From NCBI GenBank assembly GCA_002238725.1, contig MPMX01000037.1:1-43201 (forward strand): 43,201 bases of DNA. The letters are read 5' to 3'. The DNA is from Rhodospirillaceae bacterium bin65. GTDB taxonomy: Bacteria > Pseudomonadota > Alphaproteobacteria > Bin65. The translations under genes were made by a program, and so were the position numbers. The notes beneath the pieces were generated by a model. The model was not told the origin of the DNA. It worked only from the letters and a program-made list of their open reading frames with translations, and searched no databases. Shown here piece after piece: positions 37,231-43,201 of the stretch (within the stretch, counting starts at the first letter, position 1; each line of letters starts with the position of its first letter).

Positions 37231-37539
37231 TCAACGGAAGGCCATGCCGGCGCAGGCCGGGATGACGGCGTATTCGGCGAGCAGGCTGCGGATCGCCCAG
37301 ATGGCGATGAAGACGATAATGGGCGAGAAATCCAGCGCGCCGGTGTGCGGCAGGAAGCGGCGGATCGGCCCGAGGATCGGTTCGATCAGGCGCTGGAGCC
37401 CGTCGAAGATGACGTTGACGAAGCGGTTGTAGGCGTTGATCACGCCGAACGACATCAGCAGGCTCAGCACGATGTAGATGATCAGGATCCAGGTGAAGAT
37501 CCCGAGGATCATGTCGATCAGTTGGACCAGGGTGCACAT
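37231..37539 (-). CDS. YggT family membrane protein
   Basis: A 102-residue membrane protein with two hydrophobic segments (about 7-32 and 72-90) and the family motif [15 protein letters not shown] between them. The start is ATG 37539 (MCTLVQL); the frame extends upstream over the tRNA and is not real there. The last codons ([11 protein letters not shown]) come from a sequence resembling a common REP-type repeat, so the C-terminus may have been altered by a repeat insertion. The role is unclear; relatives affect membrane/osmotic functions and division in other bacteria. The small DUF167 gene often found between yggT and folD is absent. Confidence 0.87.
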   Translation of the reverse strand: MCTLVQLIDMILGIFTWILIIYIVLSLLMSFGVINAYNRFVNVIFDGLQRLIEPILGPIRRFLPHTGALDFSPIIVFIAIWAIRSLLAEYAVIPACAGMAFR

Positions 37540-37872
37540 GGGCGGGCGGCGATTGCGGGCTGGTTCGGCGAAAAGCGCCGCGACCCTATCGGGGCGACCG
37601 GCGCATGGCAAGGTTTTGGGCAAGGTTTTGGGCAACGATTTGGGCCGCGCGGCAGTGCATCGCCAGCCGTTGCCCGGCCGCCGGAAGGGCCGCCAACCGG
37701 GCCGCGTGCCAATGCGGCGGGCCCGCACCCCGACTTGCCCCGTGACGTGCCCCGTCTTGACTTGCCGCACCGCGGCACCCCATATGCCGCCACTGCAGGC
37801 CGGCCCGCGAACCGGGGCCGGGGCAAGCCGGAATTCCTGCCCGCCGCCTGCTGCACGACATGCCTTTGGTGC
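37540..37872. other. 333-bp intergenic region before the tRNA
   Basis: No gene seen. It holds the leader of yggT (minus), a three-unit 12-bp repeat (37609-37644) and a duplicated GTGCCCCGT-like stretch around 37740-37765. The tRNA promoter should lie in its right part, though no clear -35/-10 pair was found. Confidence 0.5.
37609..37644 (+). repeat. 12-bp tandem repeat, three units
   Basis: CAAGGTTTTGGG occurs twice in tandem (37609-37620, 37621-37632) and a third, diverged unit CAACGATTTGGG follows (37633-37644). It is T-richer than its surroundings. Confidence 0.7.
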
Positions 37873-37948
<76 letters not shown>

Positions 37949-38008
37949 AATCCCGCCCACGCAAAATTTTCCGTGAATCGCCGGCGCGCCGCGCGTAAGG
38001 AAAGCGGC

Positions 38009-38737
38009 GTGACAGATGACATCGATACTCTCGCGGTCGAGGTCTGGCGCGGCGATGCGCGCGGCGGCGGCTATGTCGCCTATGCGGTGCCGCGGCGGGA
38101 GAGCCAGACCGTCCTCGACGTCGTGACCTGGATCCAGCACAACGCCGAGCCGGCGCTGGCCTACCGCTTCGCCTGCCGGGTCGGCATGTGCGGCTCCTGC
38201 GCCATGACGGTGAACGGCGCGCCGCGCTGGACCTGCCGGACCCATGTGCGCCGGGTCGCGAAGGCCGGGCGGCTGCGCATCGCGCCCCTGCGCAACCTGC
38301 TGGTGATCCGGGACCTCGCCGCTGACATGGCGCCCTTCTTCGACAAGTGGACGGAAGCCGGCGGGACCTTCGCGCCGACCGCGACCCGCGACGAACCGGC
38401 GGCGGAGATTCCGCCCGAAACGCCCGAGCGGGCGGCGGCGGACGCCGGCATCGAATGCATCAACTGCGCGGTCTGCTACGCCGCCTGCGATACGGTGGCG
38501 ATGGCGCCGGATTATCTCGGCCCGGCGGCGCTCAACCGCGCCTGGACCCTGCTCAACGACGCGCGCGACGGCGGGCAGGCCGGGCGGCTGAAGGCCGTGT
38601 CGGGCGATAACGGCTGCGCCAACTGCCATTCCCACCAGAGCTGCGCCGACCTGTGCCCGAACGGGCTGAACCCGACCGCCGCCATCGCCGGGCTGAAGCG
38701 CCGGGCCGGCCGGGCCTGGCTGCGCGGCGGCGCGTAG
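38009..38737 (+). CDS. frdB: succinate dehydrogenase/fumarate reductase iron-sulfur subunit
   Basis: Electron-transfer subunit of 242 residues starting at GTG 38009 after AAGGA. The [2Fe-2S] ligands are C56, C61, C64 and C76 (CRVGMCGSC...C). The ferredoxin part has C150-x2-C153-x2-C156-x3-C160 and the combined cluster region C206-x5-C212-x3-C216-P, with the family ending NGLNP. It passes electrons between the flavoprotein and the quinone site. First gene of the operon; the order B-C-D-A is unlike the usual sdhCDAB. Whether it works as a fumarate reductase or a succinate dehydrogenase cannot be told. Confidence 0.92.
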   Translation: MTDDIDTLAVEVWRGDARGGGYVAYAVPRRESQTVLDVVTWIQHNAEPALAYRFACRVGMCGSCAMTVNGAPRWTCRTHVRRVAKAGRLRIAPLRNLLVIRDLAADMAPFFDKWTEAGGTFAPTATRDEPAAEIPPETPERAAADAGIECINCAVCYAACDTVAMAPDYLGPAALNRAWTLLNDARDGGQAGRLKAVSGDNGCANCHSHQSCADLCPNGLNPTAAIAGLKRRAGRAWLRGGA

Positions 38738-38741
38738 GGCG

Positions 38742-39071
38742 ATGACCGATATCCGGCTCTACATGCTGCAGCGGATCAGCGCGATGATCCTGGCCCCGCT
38801 GATCGTCGGCCACATCGTCACCATGATCGTCGCGGTGCAGGACGGGCTGAGCGCGGCGGAAATCCTCGGCCGGACCCAGGGCAGCCTGTGGTGGGGCCTG
38901 TTCTACGGCCTGTTCGTCGCCGCGGTGTCGGTCCACGCCGCCATCGGCCTGCGCACGGTCGCCTTCGAATGGCTGAAGCTGAAGGGCCGCGCGCTCGACA
39001 TGCTCGGCTGGATCGTCTTCGCCGGCCTGCTGGCGCTCGGCGGGCGCGCCGTCGCGGCGGTGGTGCTATGA
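38742..39071 (+). CDS. membrane anchor subunit, SdhC/FrdC-like
   Basis: A 109-residue protein with three hydrophobic segments (about 13-33, 48-68, 88-108). LYMLQRISAMILAPLIVGH begins like cytochrome b anchors, and SVHAAIGLRTVAFEW carries a His and the HxxxGxR pattern typical of heme b or quinone sites. Starts 4 bp after the Fe-S gene and its stop overlaps the next start. Confidence 0.85.
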   Translation: MTDIRLYMLQRISAMILAPLIVGHIVTMIVAVQDGLSAAEILGRTQGSLWWGLFYGLFVAAVSVHAAIGLRTVAFEWLKLKGRALDMLGWIVFAGLLALGGRAVAAVVL

Positions 39072-39445
39072 CCGCTTCGTCAGCCGCGCCGAGGGCGCGA
39101 ATTCACGCCGGGGCCCATCGCGGCCATCCGCTGTGGATCGTCTGGCTGGTCCACCGCCTGTCCGGCCTCGCCCTGGCGCTCTTCCTGCCCGTGCATTTCC
39201 TGGTGCTCGGCCTGGCGCTCAACGATCCCGCCGCGCTCGACGGCGCGCTGCGCTGGATGGACAATCCCTGGGTCAAGGCGGCGGAGACCGGACTCGTCCT
39301 GCTGCTCGGCCTGCACCTGTTCGGCGGCCTGCGCCTGCTGGCGCTCGAATTCCTGCCCTGGTCGCCGCGCCAGAAGACTTTCGCCGCCGCCGCCGTCGCG
39401 CTCGCCTGCGCCATCTCGGCCGGTTTCCTCTTAAGCGCGGTCTGA
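39068..39445 (+). CDS. second membrane anchor subunit, SdhC/SdhD-like
   Basis: A 125-residue protein with three hydrophobic segments. The motif VWLVHRLSGLALALFLPVHF is the classic SdhC-type His/Arg/Ser quinone region, and LHLFGGLRLLALEF gives a second HxxxGxR. It starts at ATG 39068, overlapping the preceding stop by four bases. Together the two anchors would form the quinone-binding membrane part. Confidence 0.87.
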   Translation: MTASSAAPRARIHAGAHRGHPLWIVWLVHRLSGLALALFLPVHFLVLGLALNDPAALDGALRWMDNPWVKAAETGLVLLLGLHLFGGLRLLALEFLPWSPRQKTFAAAAVALACAISAGFLLSAV

Positions 39446-39468
39446 CCCGTGCCGGCTTCGCGCGCCCG

Positions 39469-41238
39469 ATGACCGCGGGCCCCCTCGACCGGCACGATAC
39501 CGACATCCTGATCGTCGGCGCGGGCGGGGCCGGCCTGTTCGCGGCCCTGCACGCCTGCCGGGCGGCGCCGGAACTGTCGGTGACGATCGCCGTCAAGGGC
39601 CTGCTCGGCAAGTCCGGCTGCACCCGCATGGTCCAGGGCGGCTACAACGTGGCGCTCAGCCCCGGCGATTCGGTCGAGCGCCATTTCATGGACACGATCG
39701 CCGGCGGCAAGTGGCTGCCCCATCAGGAGATCGCCTGGCGGCTGTGCGAGACCGCGCCGGTGCGCATCCGCGAACTCGAGAACGAGATCGGCTGCTTCTT
39801 CGACCGCAACGCCGACGGCACGCTGCACCAGAAGGCCTTCGCCGGCCAGTCCTTCGACCGCACGGTCCACAAGGGCGACCTGACCGGCATCGAGATCGTC
39901 AATCGGCTGATGGAGCAGGTGCTCGCCCGGCCGGTCGACCGGCTGGAGGAGCACCGGGCGCTCGCCCTGATTCCGGACCGTGCGGGCGGCGCGCTCGCCG
40001 GCGTGCTGTTCGTGGACACGCGCAGCGGCGCCTTCCGCTTCGTCCGCGCGAAGGCCGTGCTGCTGGCGACCGGCGGCGGGCCGACCATGTACCGCTACCA
40101 CACACCCTCGGGCGACAAGAGCATGGACGGGCTGGCCATGGCCCTGCGCCGCGGCCTGCCCCTGCGCGACATGGAGATGGTGCAGTTCCACCCTACCGGC
40201 CTGCTCGCCGGCCCGGACACGCGCATGACCGGCACGGTGCTGGAGGAAGGGCTGCGCGGCGCCGGCGGCCACCTGCTCGACGGCGACGGTCGCCGCTTCA
40301 TGTTCGATCACGACGGCGCGGGCGAGCGCGCAACCCGCGATATCGTGAGCCGGGCGATCTTCGCGGAGATGCGGGAGGGCCGGACGACGCCCCACGGCGG
40401 CGTCTATATCGCGATGAGCCATCTGGGGCCGGACGCGGTGCGCGCGCAGTTCGGCGGCATGGTCCGGCGCTGCGCCGACTGCGGCTTCGACCTCGCCGGC
40501 GGCCGGGTCGAGGTCGTGCCGACGGCGCATTATTTCATGGGCGGCCTGGTCTGCGATCCGGAGACGCGGACGGAACTCCCCGGCCTCTACGTCGCCGGGG
40601 AGGATGCCGGCGGCGCTCACGGCGCCAACCGGCTCGGCGGCAACGGCGTCGCCAACTCCACGGTCTTCGGGGGGATCGCCGGCGACACGATGGCCGCGGA
40701 CCTGTCGGGCCCGGGCGCAGCCTTCCGCAAGCCGGACGAAGACCTGCTGGCGGCGGAAATCGCGCGCGCCCTGCACCCGTTCGGCCGGATCGGTTCCGGA
40801 GGTCCGGCTGGCGGCGTCCACGCCCTGCGCCGCCGGCTCATGGACCTGATGTGGGACGATGCCGGCGTCATGCGCACGGCCGGGAGCCTCGAACGCGCGC
40901 TGGCGGAATTGGGCGATCTGAAAGCCGAACTGCTCGAAACCGGCCTTGCGGACGGCGGCCGGGCGTTCAACCTAACCTGGCACGACTGGCTCAACCTGCG
41001 CAGCCTGGTCGAGGTCTCCGAAGCGATCGCGGCCGCGGCCCTTGCGCGGGAAGATTCCTGCGGCGCCCACTACCGGGAGGATTTCGCGGACGAGGGCGAC
41101 CCCGCCAACGCCAGCTTCACGGTCATCCGGCAAACCGGCGACGGCCTTGATGTTTCGGCCGAGCCGGTCAATTTCACCATCGTGGCGCCCGGCGAGTCGC
41201 TGCTCGGCGAAGACCACGCAACCCTCGCTGCGGTTTGA
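39469..41238 (+). CDS. frdA: succinate dehydrogenase/fumarate reductase-type flavoprotein, non-canonical FAD site
   Basis: FAD-dependent subunit of 589 residues. The dinucleotide fold is ILIVGAGGAGLFAAL (about 13-27). Active-site residues known from SdhA/FrdA are kept: H241 in FHPTG, E260/R263 in LEEGLRGAGG, H354-Y in AHYFMGG and R388 in HGANRLGG. The region that covalently holds FAD (SHTxAAxGG in SdhA/FrdA) reads SGC51TRMVQGG, so the His is replaced. FAD is then probably non-covalent, as in L-aspartate oxidase, a setting that in family studies lowers the flavin potential and favours fumarate reduction. The start is ATG 39469, 23 bp after the second anchor. It is a bit longer in sequence drift than housekeeping SdhA, which presumably exists elsewhere. 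Confidence 0.9.
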   Translation: MTAGPLDRHDTDILIVGAGGAGLFAALHACRAAPELSVTIAVKGLLGKSGCTRMVQGGYNVALSPGDSVERHFMDTIAGGKWLPHQEIAWRLCETAPVRIRELENEIGCFFDRNADGTLHQKAFAGQSFDRTVHKGDLTGIEIVNRLMEQVLARPVDRLEEHRALALIPDRAGGALAGVLFVDTRSGAFRFVRAKAVLLATGGGPTMYRYHTPSGDKSMDGLAMALRRGLPLRDMEMVQFHPTGLLAGPDTRMTGTVLEEGLRGAGGHLLDGDGRRFMFDHDGAGERATRDIVSRAIFAEMREGRTTPHGGVYIAMSHLGPDAVRAQFGGMVRRCADCGFDLAGGRVEVVPTAHYFMGGLVCDPETRTELPGLYVAGEDAGGAHGANRLGGNGVANSTVFGGIAGDTMAADLSGPGAAFRKPDEDLLAAEIARALHPFGRIGSGGPAGGVHALRRRLMDLMWDDAGVMRTAGSLERALAELGDLKAELLETGLADGGRAFNLTWHDWLNLRSLVEVSEAIAAAALAREDSCGAHYREDFADEGDPANASFTVIRQTGDGLDVSAEPVNFTIVAPGESLLGEDHATLAAV

Positions 41239-41267
41239 CCCGGAGTCGGGATGAAGGGGACATGCCG

Positions 41268-42230
41268 ATGATCTCCATCGACAATATCCACCGCACCGCG
41301 CTCACCCTGATGAGCAAGGCGGCGATCGAGATTCCCGACGATTATCTCGACGGGCTGCGCCGGGCCGCCGCAGCGGAAGACGGCGATCTGTCTTCCTTCG
41401 TGCTTGAAGCGATGCTGGAGAATTACGACGCCGCCAAGGAGGACGGCCGCGCCATGTGCGGCGACACCGGCTGCCCGCGCTGGTACGTCAAGCTGGCCAA
41501 CGACGCGCAAATCGAGGGCGGGCCGGTCGCGCTTGAACAGACCTTGCGCCGGGCGACGGCGGACGCGACCCACAACATCCCCCTGCGCCCCAATCGCGTC
41601 CATCCGCTGTGGCGCACCGACCACGATAACAATGTCGGCATCGCCGCGCCGGAGATCGAGGTCGCCTTCGAGCCGGACGGCGACTGGATCGACCTCACGA
41701 CCGTCCACAAGGGCGGCCTGTTCGGCACCGACTACCGGATGCTGTTCCCGTCCGACGGGATCGAGGGGATCAAGCGCTTCTATCTCGATTCGCTGGTCGC
41801 CTTCGGCAAGCGCGGCCTGGCCTGCCAGCCGGCGATCATCGGCATCGGCCTGGGCGGCTCCAAGGACAGCTGCATGGTGCTGGGCAAGCGCGCGGCCTGC
41901 CTGCGCACGGTCGGCGACCGCAACCCCGACCCGGAGATCGCCGCGCTGGAGCGCGCGTTCGTCGACCTGGGCAACAGCATCGGCATGGGCGCCATGGGCT
42001 TCGTCGGCAAGTCCATGGTGGTCGATTGCCATATCGAGGTCGGCTACTGCCACACCGGCGGCATGCAGATGAGCGTGCACGCCTTCTGCCTGTCGTCGCG
42101 CCGGGCCTGCGCCCGCCTCCACGGCGACGGCCGGGTCGAATACCGCACCGATCCGCGATGGTTCACGCCCTACCAGCGCCGCGAGACGGTCGAGTGGCCG
42201 CCGGCTGCCGTTGCAGCGGCGGTGGCATGA
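41268..42230 (+). CDS. class I fumarate hydratase (or tartrate dehydratase) alpha subunit
   Basis: N-terminal catalytic half, 320 residues, of the two-subunit [4Fe-4S] fumarase family. Candidate cluster ligands are C64 (AMCGDTGCP), C202 (GSKDSCMVLGK) and C261 (GYCHTGG). The start is ATG 41268 (MISIDN), eight bases after AAGGGG; the ATG at 41262 is too close. The family includes fumarase, L-tartrate dehydratase and mesaconase. The adjacent SDH/FRD genes argue for fumarate/malate. Confidence 0.9.
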   Translation: MISIDNIHRTALTLMSKAAIEIPDDYLDGLRRAAAAEDGDLSSFVLEAMLENYDAAKEDGRAMCGDTGCPRWYVKLANDAQIEGGPVALEQTLRRATADATHNIPLRPNRVHPLWRTDHDNNVGIAAPEIEVAFEPDGDWIDLTTVHKGGLFGTDYRMLFPSDGIEGIKRFYLDSLVAFGKRGLACQPAIIGIGLGGSKDSCMVLGKRAACLRTVGDRNPDPEIAALERAFVDLGNSIGMGAMGFVGKSMVVDCHIEVGYCHTGGMQMSVHAFCLSSRRACARLHGDGRVEYRTDPRWFTPYQRRETVEWPPAAVAAAVA

Positions 42231-42886
42231 ACAAGGTCCGCCTGAGTACGAGCCCGGACCGGGCGGCGCTGGCGGCGCTGTCCCTGGGCGACGTCGTCTA
42301 TCTCGACGGCACGGTCTACACCGCGCGCGAGGGCGTCTACCGGCGCGTCGTCGAAGACGGGGAAGCTCTGCCGTTCGACCCGGCGGCCGTCAGCGCCACG
42401 AATTTCCATTGCTCCCCGGCCGCCACGATCGACGCCGACGGCAGCACCCGGATCGGCGCGGTGACGGCAACCGCCTCCTTCCGGTTCAGCAAATGGATCG
42501 GCCCGTGGCTCGACCGCTCCGGCGCGACGCTGATCCTCGGCAAGGGCGGCATGAGCCCGGAAGACTACCGCAACCACTTCGTGCGCAACGGCGCGGTCTA
42601 TCTCACCACCGTCGGCTACGGCACCGGCGCCCTGCTCGGGCGCGGCATCCGGCGAGTGAAGGACGTGCACTGGCGCGAAAAGCTCGGGCTCGCCCAGGCG
42701 GTGTGGGTCATCGAGGTCGAAAATTTCGGCCCGTTCCTGGTCGAGAGCGACCTGGCGGGCAACAGCCTGTTCGAGCGCGAAAACGCCAAGATCGCCGCCG
42801 GCCTCGACAGGGTCTACGAAGGCACCCGCCCGGCCGTCATGAAGCGCTTCGGCGAAACCGACGACCGCCGCGACGAAATGATCTGA
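42227..42886 (+). CDS. class I fumarate hydratase (or tartrate dehydratase) beta subunit
   Basis: C-terminal half of the same enzyme, 219 residues, overlapping the alpha subunit by four bases (ATGA). Family features are LSLGDVVYLDGTVYTARE (about 20-37), SATNFHCSP, GKGGMSP and TVGYGTGALLGRGI. It pairs with alpha to form one active site. The alternative of L-tartrate dehydratase remains open. Confidence 0.9.
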   Translation: MNKVRLSTSPDRAALAALSLGDVVYLDGTVYTAREGVYRRVVEDGEALPFDPAAVSATNFHCSPAATIDADGSTRIGAVTATASFRFSKWIGPWLDRSGATLILGKGGMSPEDYRNHFVRNGAVYLTTVGYGTGALLGRGIRRVKDVHWREKLGLAQAVWVIEVENFGPFLVESDLAGNSLFERENAKIAAGLDRVYEGTRPAVMKRFGETDDRRDEMI

Positions 42887-42992
42887 GGCGGGTTTGGTGC
42901 TGCCGGAGCGGCATCGGCGATGGCGTTCGCGCCAGCTTCCCGCGCCTTCCGGAATGTTGCTTCACCGACAGAATAATCGCGCGAAACGAATC

Positions 42993-43013
42993 CCCCTCCC
43001 CTTGGGGGAGGGG
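42993..43013. repeat. CCCCTCCCC/GGGGAGGGG hairpin
   Basis: A nine-base perfect stem with loop TTG, 107 bp after the beta subunit stop, followed by a further GGGGAGGGGG. Likely REP-type element and possible terminator. Confidence 0.7.
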
Positions 43014-43144
43014 CAAGGGGAGGGGGCGTCTGCCGTTGCAACAACACTGCCTCTAGCAATGCTCCGGCCGCCGTATACCCCTCCCCCTAACCCCCTCCCT
43101 CAAGGATTCCTCTGCGAAAAGCCGCGCGCGTCCGCGGCGCTATA

Positions 43145-43168
43145 CCTCCCCCTCTTCAGAGGGGGAGG
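43145..43168. repeat. CCTCCCCCTC/GAGGGGGAGG hairpin
   Basis: A ten-base perfect stem with loop TTCA, followed by GCC, CC and the 11-G run. Related in sequence to the hairpin at 42993 and to the CCCCTCCCCCT stretch near 43080, so the tail is a small array of one repeat family. Confidence 0.7.
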
Positions 43169-43201
43169 CCCGGGGGGGGGGGCGTGCCGCGAGCCGCACG
43201 G

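Larger units (their letters stand above)
42887..43201. other. 315-bp terminal block of C/G-rich hairpin repeats
   Basis: No gene seen. The tail after the fumarase operon contains related C-rich/G-rich palindromes, a run of 11 G (43172-43182) and a CCCCTCC-rich stretch at 43080-43105. The hairpins are listed apart. They could end transcription of the operon. They also resemble repeats widespread in alphaproteobacterial intergenic DNA. Confidence 0.6.

Overview
The window is high-GC chromosomal DNA of an alphaproteobacterium, most like the Rhodospirillales or an uncultured relative. The grounds are protein-level resemblance, the split F-type ATPase layout (atpI-atpB-atpE-b'-b without the F1 genes) and the neighbourhood smc / dsbA-like / DUF721 (DciA-like) / mutY, which recurs in this class. 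No integrase, transposase, phage gene or CRISPR array was found.

Layout. 1-1190 (-): Tat-type ABC solute-binding protein, probably followed by a partner gene cut by the edge. 1836-3248: chromate transporter, then REP-like DNA. 4120-12309 (+): six tightly spaced genes for two indolepyruvate:ferredoxin oxidoreductase-like subunits, an SDR lacking the usual tyrosine, an acyl-CoA ligase, a reductive-dehalogenase/QueG-like double Fe-S protein and an enoyl-CoA hydratase. This looks like a catabolic route through a 2-oxo acid and CoA thioesters, substrate unknown, and is the best candidate here for an undescribed system. 12408-14645 (+): an arsenic operon (arsR, arsI, LMW-PTP arsC, aquaglyceroporin) with a perfect operator palindrome ending 2 bp before arsR. 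14800-16035: Bcr/CflA-type MFS exporter.

16015-25070 is mainly housekeeping: a periplasmic DsbD-N-like protein, YqgE/AlgH (with a possible ATT start), then on the minus strand thioesterase, nudC, carbonic anhydrase, threonine synthase and M16 peptidase in a coupled series, preceded by the F0 ATPase operon. 25277-31397: smc, dsbA-like, dciA-like and divergent mutY. 31535-32125 is an orphan secreted protein in clearly AT-richer DNA. A sirtuin and a uracil-DNA glycosylase-family gene overlap at 33128. A 763-bp non-coding block full of repeats precedes argG, an orphan RutC/RidA gene, folD and yggT.

37873-37948 is tRNA-Ala(CGC). Directly after it lies a compact operon (38009-42886): SdhB/FrdB-like Fe-S subunit, two small membrane anchors, SdhA/FrdA-like flavoprotein and two-subunit class I fumarase. 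It could interconvert succinate, fumarate and malate at the membrane; its flavoprotein has Cys where the covalent-FAD His normally sits. The last 315 bp is a cluster of C/G-rich hairpin repeats.

Limits: no alignment or search could be run; family calls rest on recognised motifs, lengths and context, and start sites were chosen from ribosome-binding sites and family N-termini.
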